Positions 43,251 to 52,072 of a stretch of DNA of 56,355 bases are shown piece after piece. Position numbers and translations under genes: made by a program. The DNA lies in assembly GCF_010858045.1 (NCBI RefSeq), contig NZ_JAAGVC010000035.1:1-56355 (forward strand). The letters are read 5' to 3'. How positions within the stretch are numbered: the stretch's first letter is position 1; each line of letters begins with the position of its first letter. Source of the DNA: Nocardia cyriacigeorgica (lineage in GTDB: Bacteria > Actinomycetota > Actinomycetes > Mycobacteriales > Mycobacteriaceae). The notes below the pieces were generated by a model. That model saw only the letters and a program-made list of their open reading frames with translations. It ran no database searches and had not been told where the DNA came from.

Positions 43251-44171
43251 CTATCGAGCGGCCGACCCTGCCCTGCGGGCGATCGCGTAGAGGTCGCGCG
43301 CAGGCCCTGTCGGTCGCGTCCCCGCAGGCCAGACCGCCCGCAGCACTCGGTCGAGGTCGAGCCCGGTCACCGTCGGCGCGACCAGCGTGCCCGCCGCGAC
43401 TTCGGCAGCCACCGCGAGTGAGCTGAGCACGGCCGGGCCGACGCCCGCGGCGACGGCCGTCTTGATCGCCGTGGTCGAGGACAGTTCCAGCGCCACAGCG
43501 GGCCGCACCCCTGGACGGGTGCGAGCCAGCGCGTGCTCGAACCAGTTCCGCGTCCCGGATCCGGTTTCGCGTTGCAGCAAGGGTGTTTCGGTCAGCTCGT
43601 CGACGCTCACCGAACCCCTGCGTGCCCAGCGATGCCCCGGCGCCACCACCACGACCAGGCGGTCCTTACCCACCACCCGGCTCTCCAGCCCAGCGAAACT
43701 CTGCCTGCTCTCGATGAATCCGATGGCTGCGCGCCCGTCGAGCACCGCCTGCGCGACTTCCACCGAGTTGCCGGATTCCAACGCGATGGTCAGATCGGCG
43801 GCCGCGGCCCGCAGGGCGGTGAGCCAGCCGGGGAACAGGTATTCCGCGACGGTCTGGCTGGCGGCGACGCGCAGGCGGGAATCGCGTTCGGAGCGCAGCG
43901 TGTCGATCCCGGCCTCCAGCTGTCCGGCGGCGTCGATGACGGCGCGGGCCCATTCCACGATGAGCGCGCCGGCGCGAGTGGGTCGCGAGCCGAGCGTGGT
44001 GCGTTCCAGCACCGGCACGCCGACCAGTTTCTCCAGGGTGCGGATCCGCGAGGACGCCGAGGGCTGGCTGATGCCGTGTGCCTGCGCGGCGCGCCCGAGG
44101 CTGCCGAGCTCGACCACCGAAAGCAGCAGGTCGAGCGCGGCGAGATCGGGCACCCGCGGCGACAAAGGCAT
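43251..44171 (-). CDS. LysR-family regulator
   Basis: 306 residues. The N-terminal HTH (ALDLLLSVVELGSLGRAAQA, HGISQPSASSRIRTLEKLVG) is complete, followed by the substrate-binding domain (LRVAASQTVAEYLFPGWLTA; DGRAAIGFIESRQSFAGLES). It is divergent from the TDT-family exporter at 44242, with 70 nt between starts and three ATAG/CTAT half-sites there, so it most likely controls that exporter and itself. The pairing and substrate-binding pattern resemble CysB/CbbR-type regulators that respond to small anions; the ligand is unknown. Confidence 0.88.
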   Translation of the reverse strand: MPLSPRVPDLAALDLLLSVVELGSLGRAAQAHGISQPSASSRIRTLEKLVGVPVLERTTLGSRPTRAGALIVEWARAVIDAAGQLEAGIDTLRSERDSRLRVAASQTVAEYLFPGWLTALRAAAADLTIALESGNSVEVAQAVLDGRAAIGFIESRQSFAGLESRVVGKDRLVVVVAPGHRWARRGSVSVDELTETPLLQRETGSGTRNWFEHALARTRPGVRPAVALELSSTTAIKTAVAAGVGPAVLSSLAVAAEVAAGTLVAPTVTGLDLDRVLRAVWPAGTRPTGPARDLYAIARRAGSAAR

Positions 44172-44194
44172 AGAACCATTCTATGTACCCATAG
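44169..44194. promoter_or_regulatory. LysR operator with three half-sites
   Basis: CATAGAA-CCA-TTCTATG (44169-44185) is a perfect 7-bp inverted repeat, and its right arm forms a second one with the next half-site (CTATG-TACC-CATAG, 44181-44194). The first arm includes the LysR start codon, which suggests tight autorepression. Confidence 0.6.
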
Positions 44195-44241
44195 ACCGAT
44201 GACGCCTACCAGCCACGCGGCAGGCCCGCGAGCCTGGATCC

Positions 44242-45384
44242 ATGACCCTCACCGCGACCCACCGGCCCGTCACCGTCACCCGCCGCACCGTGTCCGCGCG
44301 CACCGGCGCGCTGGCGCAGGTCGGGCTGAACTGGTTCGCGATCGTCATGGGCACCGGCATCCTCGCCAACGCCGCCGCCACCCTGCCGCTGCAGCTGCCC
44401 GGGCAGCGCGCCGCCGCGACCGGCGTCTGGGTGCTGGCCACGCTGCTGCTCGCCGCACTCGGCCTTGTCTGGGCGGTGCGGATGATCCGCCATCGCGGTC
44501 ACGTGCGAGCCGAACGCGATCATCCGGTGCTCGCCCACTTCTCCGGCGCGCCGCCGATGGCCCTGCTGACGGTCGGCGCCGGCGCGATGCTGCTCGGCAA
44601 GGACGTCATCGGCGAATCGGCGGCGGTAGCCATGGATTGGGTGCTGTGGCCGCTGGGCACCGCGCTCGGCCTGGCCACCGCCGTCGCCGTGCCCTATCGG
44701 ATGATCACCCGCACCCCGGCCGGTGCACCCGATGCGGCGTTCGGCGGCTGGCTCATGCCCGTGGTGCCGCCGATGGTGTCCGCAGCCACCGGCGTCCTGC
44801 TACTGCCGCACACTCCGCCCGGCCAGGCCAGGGTGACGTTGCTGGCCTGCTGCGGCGCGATGTTCGGACTGAGCCTGATCGCCGCACTGATCACCACCAC
44901 CATGATCTGGTCGAAGCTGATGCATTTCGGCGCGCCCGCGGCCGCGCTGGTGCCGACGCTGTGGATCGTGCTCGGCCCGCTCGGCCAATCGGTGACCGCC
45001 GCCGGCGCGATGGCCGATGCCGCCCCGGCCGTCGCCGCGCCCGCGCAGGCCGCCGGTGTGGCCTTGGCCGCCACCGTGTTCGGGATCGCCACCTGGGGTT
45101 TCGCCATGCTGTGGTTGACGTTGGCGCTCGCGGTCACCGTGCGCACCTTCCGGGCGGGCGGGCTCGGCTTCTCGCTCACCTGGTGGGGTTTCACCTTCCC
45201 GCTCGGCACCTGCGTCACCGGGAGCACCGCGTTGTTCGCGCACACCGGCGCCGAACTGTTCGCCGTCGCGGCGGTCGCGTTGTACGCATTGCTTGCCGTC
45301 GCCTGGTGCACGGTCGCATCGCGCACCGCGCTCGGCGTGCGCGACGGTTCGCTGCTGCGTCCGGCCGCTCCGGCCCCGGTGTGA
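44242..45384 (+). CDS. TDT-family (SSU1/TehA-type) exporter
   Basis: 380 residues with ten membrane segments. The opening LNWFAIVMGTGILANAAATL and later GWLMPVVPPMVSAATGVLLL and WWGFTFPLGTCVTGSTALFA are the conserved segments of the tellurite-resistance/dicarboxylate (TDT) family, which includes sulfite exporters and C4-dicarboxylate carriers. The nearby LysR regulator would fit sulfite or a small organic acid as substrate; this is inferred from context. The ATG at 44242 follows the shared operator region by about 47 nt. The same-strand HNH gene starts 579 nt later and is separate. Confidence 0.85.
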   Translation: MTLTATHRPVTVTRRTVSARTGALAQVGLNWFAIVMGTGILANAAATLPLQLPGQRAAATGVWVLATLLLAALGLVWAVRMIRHRGHVRAERDHPVLAHFSGAPPMALLTVGAGAMLLGKDVIGESAAVAMDWVLWPLGTALGLATAVAVPYRMITRTPAGAPDAAFGGWLMPVVPPMVSAATGVLLLPHTPPGQARVTLLACCGAMFGLSLIAALITTTMIWSKLMHFGAPAAALVPTLWIVLGPLGQSVTAAGAMADAAPAVAAPAQAAGVALAATVFGIATWGFAMLWLTLALAVTVRTFRAGGLGFSLTWWGFTFPLGTCVTGSTALFAHTGAELFAVAAVALYALLAVAWCTVASRTALGVRDGSLLRPAAPAPV

Positions 45385-45963
45385 TCGTGCCCACCGAAAC
45401 CCGCAGCTCACCGCATACCTGACCGATGCGTGAGCCATGAACCCCCAGCCTGTTCGGCATTTCCGTACTCCAACCGTAGATCTGACCGTCATGACCAGGA
45501 CAAAACTCCCAATCCTGGGAAGTGGGTAGGGTGTTTGCAGAGAAGAAATCAGACATCTACTATCCAAATACGTAGATGAAGCTTGGTCTGGGTAGCTCCC
45601 GGACCGCGAGCGTCACGACGAGTTCGCGCTCGTGCGACACGACACCCCGGGACTACCCCCTCATCAGCCTCGAGGTGTCGTGGCCGCGGCCCGGTCTGGA
45701 CAACCGGCCGCCCTCAGTCGCGCGGGCGGTGATCGAATTCGCCCGTGGCACGCCATCCCCGGCCCGGCGCCGGCACGCCGGTCCGGGGATGGTCCACGCG
45801 GCCGTGTCATCGGCCTGTGCGTAATCTCATAGCCGTCAGTGCCTTCGAGTGCAGCTGGCACCGGGTAGCTTGACGCCCGGTAATTTTCGGGCGCAGGACA
45901 AGGAAGTCAGTTGAGTTTCACCGCACTCCAGATCGGTTCCTTCGTCCACGGTGAGGTCGCCCG
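45385..45963. other. Intergenic region with a strong hairpin
   Basis: 579 nt. Short frames are open on both strands but none has both a plausible start site and a recognisable protein. An AT-rich part (about 45500-45580) may hold promoters. A long hairpin at 45753-45792 lies in it. The last 60 nt must hold the promoter of the HNH gene. Confidence 0.45.
45753..45792. terminator. Long GC-rich hairpin
   Basis: CCATCCCCGG-c-CCGGCG, a 6-nt loop, then CGCCGG-t-CCGGGGATGG give a 17-position stem with one mismatch. It has no T tract. It could stop transcription from the TDT gene or be a structured RNA element. Confidence 0.4.
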
Positions 45964-46740
45964 GTGAACCATCTGCTCGCACGCACCTCCGGCCGCACCC
46001 GCACGATCATCGCGGCCGCCGTCTGCCTCATCGCACTCGCCATCGTCGGCTACGGCTATGTCGACGACCTGTTCGCCAAGCGTGGCGCGGGTTCCGCCGG
46101 CGCGGCAACGACCACCGGGCGCGACGTCAGCGAGCTGCTCGGCCGCCTGGCCGTCTCGGCCGAGGGCTCGATGAGCGGCTACAGCCGGGAGAAGTTCCCG
46201 CACTGGGACACCAACAAGCCCGAACACGGCTTCGGTCCCGAATTCGCCCAGTACGCCAAATGCACCACCCGCGAAGTGATGATGCTGCGCGACGCCACCG
46301 GCAAGGTCACCCTCGACGCGAAGACCTGCGAACTGACCATCGGCACCGACGGCGGCTGGCGCGACCAGTACGGCTTCACCGACCGTAAGACCGGGCAGCT
46401 GAAGCCCTACAAGTGGATGACCGATCCGGCCTCCGTCGACGCCGAGCACATCGTCCCGCTCGCCGAGGCATGGCGTTCAGGTGCGGACAAACTCGATGAA
46501 AACACCCGCCGCCGCATCGCCAACGACGCGGGCAACCTCATCGCCTCCGACCCGTCGGCCAACCGGTCCAAGGGTGACCAGGATGCCGCGCACTACCTCC
46601 CACCGGGCAATTTCCGGTGTGGCTATATCGATCACTACGTCAAGATCAAGGTAAAGTACGGCCTCACCGTCGACCCCGACGAGCAGAAGGCCCTCCGTAC
46701 CGCCGTCGATGATTGCGTCAAGCGAGGAGAATTCCGATAA
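45964..46740 (+). CDS. Exported or membrane-anchored HNH nuclease (DUF1524 type)
   Basis: 258 residues. A basic N-terminus and one hydrophobic segment (TIIAAAVCLIALAIVGYGYV, about 14-33) act as a signal or anchor, so the rest faces outward. The nuclease core is VDAEHIVPLAEAWRSGA with RRRIANDAGNLIASDPSANRSKGDQDAAHYLPP, the His-Asn-His pattern of DUF1524/GmrSD-like nucleases. Four cysteines (KCTTRE, KTCEL, RCGYI, DDCVKRG) suit disulfides outside the cell. The start is the GTG at 45964. Its 3' end carries the GAGGAG site for the small acidic gene that follows. Confidence 0.85.
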   Translation: MNHLLARTSGRTRTIIAAAVCLIALAIVGYGYVDDLFAKRGAGSAGAATTTGRDVSELLGRLAVSAEGSMSGYSREKFPHWDTNKPEHGFGPEFAQYAKCTTREVMMLRDATGKVTLDAKTCELTIGTDGGWRDQYGFTDRKTGQLKPYKWMTDPASVDAEHIVPLAEAWRSGADKLDENTRRRIANDAGNLIASDPSANRSKGDQDAAHYLPPGNFRCGYIDHYVKIKVKYGLTVDPDEQKALRTAVDDCVKRGEFR

Positions 46741-47000
46741 GCGACATCATCGAGCTCACCGCCGCGGCTGCCGTCATGACCGAAGAGGAAGGCACGGTAT
46801 CCGGCGCCCTCGATGTCACCGTCGACGAATCCGGCAAGGGCTTGGTGCGCTACCGCGACACCGAAACCTGGTACACCATCGGCAACCTCGACGCCGAACC
46901 CCCACGGACCTGGACCTCCGTCACCGAACTGGTCGCAGCGATCGAAGCGGGCATCGGTGAGCGTGACGCTGCGGGTAACACCATTCCCTTCGAGGCATAG
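46737..47000 (+). CDS. Small acidic protein following the HNH nuclease
   Basis: About 87 residues, strongly acidic (TEEEGTVSGALDVTVDESGK), with two or three beta-strand patterns (RYRDTETWYTIGN) and a final helix (TSVTELVAAIEAGIGERD). GAGGAG lies 7 nt before an ATA at 46737 that overlaps the nuclease stop as ATAA, where ATGA would be expected. ATA as start codon is unusual; other in-frame choices are TTG at 46713 and ATG at 46776, both without ribosome-binding sites. The acidity and coupling recall immunity or inhibitor proteins for nucleases, but no family is recognised. Confidence 0.6.
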   Translation: MSDIIELTAAAAVMTEEEGTVSGALDVTVDESGKGLVRYRDTETWYTIGNLDAEPPRTWTSVTELVAAIEAGIGERDAAGNTIPFEA

Positions 47001-47055
47001 GCGGGTTCGCGCCGGGTGGACCGGATCCCGCCGGCCCACCCCTGCGGGTCCGCGA

Positions 47056-48276
47056 TCAGCGAGCCGACACCGGCACCGCACCCAGTTCCGCACCGACCGG
47101 GGCGTCCCAATCGATCACGTACCGCTGCTCGGCACCCATCGTCTTCTGCTGACCCTTCATCATTTTCATCATCACCGGCATCACCGCCCGCATGATCCGG
47201 CCCGCGATCGGGCCCGGCGTCTTGGATCGGTTGATCTTGGCCGCGCGGGCCGCGATCCCCTCCACCCGCGGACGGCGCAACGCCTCATACGCGGCGAAAG
47301 CCTCCTCGGGGCCGGCCAGATCGCGCAGGCAACGCGCCAATTGGACGGCACTCTCCACCGCCAGCGACGCGCCCTGCCCCGAACTGTTGGACGGCGCGTG
47401 CACCGAATCGCCGACCAGCACCATCCGCCCGCGATACCAGTGCGGTACCGGCGGCATGATGTGCAGCGCGCCCGTGATCTGCAACTGGTCGGCCGTAGTG
47501 GCACGCGCCAACTGGCCGCCGGGGGTGTCCTCGGCATAGGTCTCGCGCAGGACCTTCAGCCAATGCTCGGCCGGTATCGCGCGGGCATCGGTGAGCGACA
47601 GGTACTGCTTGTGCGGCAGGTTGGCGCCCCACGCGATCGTGCCCGCACCCTCCGGCCAGTACAGGTAGTACGCGCGTTTGCCGAACGCGAAGACCATGGT
47701 CTCGGGCGGGGTATCGATCTCGCATTCGGTCAGCGCGCCGAATCCGAGCATGCCGGTGTATTCCGGGCCGGGCGCGTCCGGATCGATCAATCCGCGCACG
47801 GTGGAGCGGATTCCGTCGGTGCCGATGAGAACGTCGGCGGTCGCGGTACTGCCGTCGGTGAACTTGGCGGTGATGCCGTCGGCATGCTCGTCGACGGCGG
47901 TCAGCCGCTTGTCGTATTCGATCGGCACACCCGCCGCGATCGCGTGATCGTGCAGCACGCGATGCAATTCGCCGCGGTCGACGACCTGCATCGGCTCCAC
48001 ATCGGGCAGCGTCGGCACCTCGATGCGCTTGCCGCCGACGGACAGGTTCATCTTCGGGATCGGCACCGCGATCGCCCGGACGCGATCACCTGCGCCGATC
48101 ACATCCAGGGCGGCAAGGCCATTGGGTGCGAGCGCGAGCCCGCTGCCGATGGTGATCGACGGCCCGGAATAGGCCTCGTAGACGCGGGCCTCGATTCCCG
48201 CCTTGCGCAGCGCGGTGGCGGCGACCGGGCCTGCGATGCCGCCGCCGATGACCAGCGCGGAACGAACTGTGGACAT
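47056..48276 (-). CDS. FAD-dependent monooxygenase (PHBH/UbiH fold)
   Basis: 406 residues. The FAD-binding start ALVIGGGIAGPVAATALRKA, the DG motif (VLIGTDGIRSTVRG, about 155-170) and the second FAD contact VLVGDSVHAPSNSSGQGASL (GD motif) are all present, as in class A flavin monooxygenases that hydroxylate aromatics or modify tetracycline-like drugs. AGGAG lies 6 nt before the ATG at 48276. A PadR regulator gene lies directly upstream on the same strand, so the pair probably forms a stress- or phenolic-responsive unit. The substrate is unknown. Confidence 0.9.
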   Translation of the reverse strand: MSTVRSALVIGGGIAGPVAATALRKAGIEARVYEAYSGPSITIGSGLALAPNGLAALDVIGAGDRVRAIAVPIPKMNLSVGGKRIEVPTLPDVEPMQVVDRGELHRVLHDHAIAAGVPIEYDKRLTAVDEHADGITAKFTDGSTATADVLIGTDGIRSTVRGLIDPDAPGPEYTGMLGFGALTECEIDTPPETMVFAFGKRAYYLYWPEGAGTIAWGANLPHKQYLSLTDARAIPAEHWLKVLRETYAEDTPGGQLARATTADQLQITGALHIMPPVPHWYRGRMVLVGDSVHAPSNSSGQGASLAVESAVQLARCLRDLAGPEEAFAAYEALRRPRVEGIAARAAKINRSKTPGPIAGRIMRAVMPVMMKMMKGQQKTMGAEQRYVIDWDAPVGAELGAVPVSAR

Positions 48277-48453
48277 GAATAACTCCTGGTGGGGTCGTGT
48301 GTGTACGGCGAACCGCACCGCGAATCACCCACCCGGTTATCCTGTGGTTGCCAAACTCTGGCCGGGTGTGCGAATGCGGGCACGGTCCGAGACGGTTCCC
48401 CGAGTTCGGCGGCGGTGTTGCCGCACCTCCGCCGGACTCGGTCTCGGTGTTTG

Positions 48454-49101
48454 CTACGGGTGTGGCTTCCCCCCTTCCATGAGGTCGCCGGCCTCGGCCA
48501 GATCCATGCCTTCGCTGTGCCAGGTGCGCCAGCCTTCCAGCCCGGGGAACTTCCCGGACACCAGCTCGTCGCGGAATGCGGCGGTCCACGCGCGTTCGGC
48601 TTCGAGCATGGCCAGCCCGTATTCGGTCTCGACCATGAACAATCGCGGCAGGGAGCCCGCGGCCGCGTCGAATTCCGCACGCACGGTGGTGATCTGTTCG
48701 TCCAGGGCGTCGACCCGGCGTCCGAGCAGGTCGATCACCTCGTCCGGCGGCAGTGCCGCGAGAATCGACAGTCCGGCCACGTATTGCCGCTGTTCGGGCT
48801 GTGGTTCGGCGATGAGCTCCCTGGTCCAGTCGATCAGTTCGGCGCGGCCGGCGTCGGTGATCCGGTAGATCACGCGCTCGGGCCGCGCACCTTCCCGTTC
48901 ACTGCCGACGACCTCGAGGAATCCGGCCTTCGCCATGTTCTGCACGACGGTGTACAGCGATCCCCATTTGATGTCCATATCGCGGTCTTTGCCGCGATCG
49001 CGCAGCGTGGACGCGATCTCGTAGCGGTGCATGGGCCGTTCGATGATCACCGAGAGCACCGCCAACGCCAGCAGATTGCCGACCTTGCGTTTGGTCGCCA
49101 T
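48454..49101 (-). CDS. PadR-family transcriptional regulator
   Basis: 215 residues. The winged helix is complete (LALAVLSVIIERPMHRYEIA, DIKWGSLYTVVQNMAKAGFL, then an EREGARPERVIYRITDAGRA wing) and a helical C-terminal dimerisation domain follows (LLGRRVDALDEQITTVRAEF). The long C-terminus places it in PadR subfamily 2. AAGGAGG lies about 5 nt before the ATG at 49101, so the GTG at 49107 is not needed. It probably represses itself and the FAD monooxygenase downstream (177-nt gap without a gene). Inverted repeats lie just upstream of its start. Confidence 0.88.
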   Translation of the reverse strand: MATKRKVGNLLALAVLSVIIERPMHRYEIASTLRDRGKDRDMDIKWGSLYTVVQNMAKAGFLEVVGSEREGARPERVIYRITDAGRAELIDWTRELIAEPQPEQRQYVAGLSILAALPPDEVIDLLGRRVDALDEQITTVRAEFDAAAGSLPRLFMVETEYGLAMLEAERAWTAAFRDELVSGKFPGLEGWRTWHSEGMDLAEAGDLMEGGKPHP

Positions 49102-49112
49102 GCACACCTCCT

Positions 49113-49142
49113 TACTCGTCTACGAATATACGTGCGCGAGTA
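49113..49142. promoter_or_regulatory. Inverted repeats upstream of the PadR gene
   Basis: TACTCG and CGAGTA (49113-49118, 49137-49142) are inverted arms around an AT-rich centre with ACGAATATACGT, itself nearly symmetric. It lies 12 to 41 nt ahead of the PadR start and is a good operator candidate. Confidence 0.45.
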
Positions 49143-49235
49143 TTAGCGCCGCAAGAGGTGTGTCCGCTTTTCGGGGCTGGAGACGGAGGAGGATCCGAGC
49201 CTCGACCCATCCGGGGTGCCCCGTCGCGGTGGCGG

Positions 49236-51266
49236 TCAGCGTGCGGGGACGAGTTCGTGCACGTCCTGGTCGAGCAGTTTGATGGCAATGCTCTCCAGTG
49301 CCTGGTCGAGCAGCATCCGATCGGTGGGATCGGTGCGGTCCCAGTCGTCGAGCCGCACATCCAGCCAGCGCCGCCAGGCCGCCCTGATCCGGTCGACCTG
49401 CGCCTGCCCGGCCGGGGTGAGGGTGAGCAGTGGGCCGTCCAGGGCGAGGTATCCGGCGGCGCGCACTTCGCCGAAGACGGGAGCGATCACCTCGTCGGGC
49501 AGCCGGTGCACGCGCGCGATCGCGTCGAGGGTAGCCTCCCCGCGAATCCGGTTGTGCAGATATACCTGTCCGAGCGCCCAGGCCTGACCTCGGGTGAGGT
49601 CGGTGCCGGCGTCGGCGAGAACCACCGGGCCGATCGGGCCTTCGGCGCGCGCGGATCGCAGGGTGGTGGCGATCGCGCGTTCCAGCAGCACCACCCGATC
49701 GGCCGAGTCCGGCACCGAGAAACCCTCACCCACGTCGCGCGCATCCGCGCGGGCACTGTCACGCAAGGGCACTTCCCTCAGGAACCAGGCGACCACGAAA
49801 CCGGCCAGCGCGACCGGAACCACCCAGAGGAACACATGGTCGATCGCCGCGGCGTAGGCATCGATGATCGGATCGGCCTGCTCCGGCGGCAGCGCCCGCA
49901 GCGCCTCCGGATTCGCCGCCACTTCGGGCGGAACCACCCGGACCTCGGTCAGCGCGCCGGCGAGTTCGGGATCGAGCTTGTTGGTGTAGAGGGTGCCGAA
50001 GACGGCGGTGCCGAACGCGCTGCCGAGTGTCCGGAAGAAGGTGACGCCCGAGGTGGCGGTGCCCAATTGTGCGTACGGGACGGTGTTCTGCACGACGATC
50101 GTCAGCACCTGCATGGCCAGGCCGATGCCGAGACCGAGGATCAGCATGTACAGCGATTCCAGCCAGACGCTGGTGTCGCGGCCCATCGTCGACATCAGCA
50201 ACAGCCCGACCGCCATCACGCCGGTGCCCGCGATGGGGAACCAGCGGTAGCGTCCGGTCTTGCCGACCACCTGGCCGGACAGGATCGAGGTGACGAACAG
50301 GCCGAACACCAGCGGCAGGGTGCGCACCCCCGAGGCGGTGGCCGAGACACCGTCGACGTATTGCAGGTAGGCGGGCAGATACGTCATCGAGCCGAGCATC
50401 GCGAACCCGACGATGAAGCTCAGGATCGAGCACACCGTGTACACCTGACTGCGGAACAGCCCCATCGGCAGCATCGGTTCCCGCGCGCGCAACTCCACCC
50501 AGACGAACGCCGACAACAGCACGACCGCCGCCACGAACAGCCCGATGATCTGCACCGAACCCCACGCGTATTCGGTTCCGCCCCATTCCAGGCCGAGGAT
50601 CAGGCTCGACACACCGAGCGCCACCAGGCCGATGCCCGCGTAGTCGATGATCGGCTTGGCCATCGCTTTGACATGCGGGATGGTGCGCGCGGCCAACGCG
50701 ATCATCAGGATCGCCAACGGGACATTGACGTAGAAGCACCAGCGCCAGCTCGCATGGTCGGTGAACAGCCCGCCCAGCGTGGGCCCGATGACGGTGGTGA
50801 CGCCGAAGACCGCCCCGAGCGCGCCCTGATACTTGCCGCGTTCGCGCAGCGGAATGATGTCGGCGATCAACGCCATGGAGGTGACCATCAGCCCGCCCGC
50901 GCCGACCCCCTGGATCGCACGCGCGACGATCAACAGCAGCATCCCGTTGGCCAGGCCCGCGACCATCGAACCGACGATGAAGATCAGCGCACTGAGCTGG
51001 AAGATCAGTTTGCGCCCGAACAGATCACCGAGCTTGCCCGCCAGCACCGTCGCCACCGCCTCGGCCAGCAGGTACGAGGTGACCACCCACGCCATATGCC
51101 CGGCCCCACCCAGATCGGCCACGATCGTCGGCAGCGCGGTGGACACGATCGTCTGATCCAGCGCGGCCATCAGCATCCCCAGCACGATGGTCCCGAACAC
51201 CACATTGGTCTTCGCCCGGCTCATCGGCTCAGGTGCCCGTTCAGCGACTGCCACCGCATCGCTCAT
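49236..51266 (-). CDS. DHA2-family MFS drug exporter with C-terminal winged-helix-like domain
   Basis: 676 residues. Fourteen membrane segments, with LDQTIVSTALPTIVADLGG (segment 1), GKLGDLFGRK (motif A) and the GVTTVIGPTLGGLFTDHASW stretch (motif C). This is the EmrB/QacA type. After the last segment (about residue 515) comes a soluble domain of about 150 residues (LTRGQAWALGQVYLHNRIRG, DAIARVHRLPDEVIAPVFGE, VRAAGYLALDGPLLTLTPAG) that looks like a MarR-type winged helix. Such tails are known in some actinobacterial exporters of this type. The start is near MSDAVAVAERAPEPMSRAKT; a downstream Met is an alternative. A TetR gene lies upstream on the same strand. Confidence 0.88.
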   Translation of the reverse strand: MSDAVAVAERAPEPMSRAKTNVVFGTIVLGMLMAALDQTIVSTALPTIVADLGGAGHMAWVVTSYLLAEAVATVLAGKLGDLFGRKLIFQLSALIFIVGSMVAGLANGMLLLIVARAIQGVGAGGLMVTSMALIADIIPLRERGKYQGALGAVFGVTTVIGPTLGGLFTDHASWRWCFYVNVPLAILMIALAARTIPHVKAMAKPIIDYAGIGLVALGVSSLILGLEWGGTEYAWGSVQIIGLFVAAVVLLSAFVWVELRAREPMLPMGLFRSQVYTVCSILSFIVGFAMLGSMTYLPAYLQYVDGVSATASGVRTLPLVFGLFVTSILSGQVVGKTGRYRWFPIAGTGVMAVGLLLMSTMGRDTSVWLESLYMLILGLGIGLAMQVLTIVVQNTVPYAQLGTATSGVTFFRTLGSAFGTAVFGTLYTNKLDPELAGALTEVRVVPPEVAANPEALRALPPEQADPIIDAYAAAIDHVFLWVVPVALAGFVVAWFLREVPLRDSARADARDVGEGFSVPDSADRVVLLERAIATTLRSARAEGPIGPVVLADAGTDLTRGQAWALGQVYLHNRIRGEATLDAIARVHRLPDEVIAPVFGEVRAAGYLALDGPLLTLTPAGQAQVDRIRAAWRRWLDVRLDDWDRTDPTDRMLLDQALESIAIKLLDQDVHELVPAR

Positions 51267-51390
51267 CGGCCCAGTATGGGCCGCGTCCCCATCCCCAGGA
51301 AGGCAGCGACACGGCAGCGAATCCCGAGGTGAAGTCGGCCGGCCGGGCGTCGGCAGCGCGGGCGATCGGCTACGCCGGCGATGTCGCCGA

Positions 51391-52035
51391 TCAGCGCACC
51401 GCGTAGGTCCCCAGGGATGGTTCGAGTGCGTCGAAGGCCGTCGCGATGTAACCGGTGAGCGCGGCGGCGATCTCGTCGTTGGATCGGCCGGCGAGGGTGC
51501 GGCGCATGGTTTCGTCGAACAGCACTCGGTGCACGCCGCCGAGTTGGGCGGCGGCGACGCGCGGGGTGATGTCGTCGGGGGCGGCGCCGGTTTCCTCGGC
51601 GAGGATGCGGGCCAGGGCGGCTTCGCGGTCGTCGTGGAACTCGCGTAACCGGGCGACCAGGGCCGGGCTTGCGGTGATCATCGCGGCGAATGCGGGGCCG
51701 GAGAAGCCGACGACCGGGTCCTGGTCGGCGGCAGCGGTGAGGTAGGCGCGGCGCAATGCCGCCAGCGCGGATTCGCCCGGTTCGCGCTCACGGACGGTAC
51801 GGGCGAGCTGATCGACGAACACCTCGCCCAAATCCAGCGCGAGATCTTCCTTGCGGGGGAAGTAGTTGGTCACCGTCATCTTGGCGACCTGCGCGGCCGC
51901 GGCGACGTCGGCGATCGTCACCTTGTCGAACCCGCGCTCGAGGAACAGCATGGTGGCCTGGTGGGAGATGTTTTCCCTGGTCTGCAGCTTTTTCCTGGCG
52001 CGAAGGCCCTGCGTTTCGGCGGTCTCGGTGGTCAT
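51391..52035 (-). CDS. TetR-family transcriptional regulator
   Basis: 214 residues. The HTH is complete (RENISHQATMLFLERGFDKV, TIADVAAAAQVAKMTVTNYF, PRKEDL), and the C-terminal part is helical (YLTAAADQDPVVGFSGPAFA). The start at 52035 (MTTETAETQGLRARKKL) is preferred by family length; an ATG at 52062 lies inside a palindrome. It is 124 nt upstream of the exporter gene on the same strand and divergent from the gene at 52150, so it may control both. The ligand is probably a toxic compound handled by the exporter, which is inferred. Confidence 0.85.
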   Translation of the reverse strand: MTTETAETQGLRARKKLQTRENISHQATMLFLERGFDKVTIADVAAAAQVAKMTVTNYFPRKEDLALDLGEVFVDQLARTVREREPGESALAALRRAYLTAAADQDPVVGFSGPAFAAMITASPALVARLREFHDDREAALARILAEETGAAPDDITPRVAAAQLGGVHRVLFDETMRRTLAGRSNDEIAAALTGYIATAFDALEPSLGTYAVR

Positions 52036-52059
52036 GCGGACCAGACTACCTGAACTCGT

Positions 52060-52071
52060 CATAAATTTATG
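52060..52071. promoter_or_regulatory. Palindromic operator candidate of the TetR regulator
   Basis: CATAAATTTATG is a perfect 12-bp palindrome next to the -35 box of the divergent promoter and just ahead of the TetR start. A bound dimer would cover both promoters. Confidence 0.55.
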
Positions 52072-52072
52072 C

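Noticed and set aside
49158..51332. A 724-codon plus-strand open frame
   Set aside because: It is the antisense shadow of the DHA2 exporter gene, with no recognisable domain and an extreme Arg/His/Gln/Asp composition.
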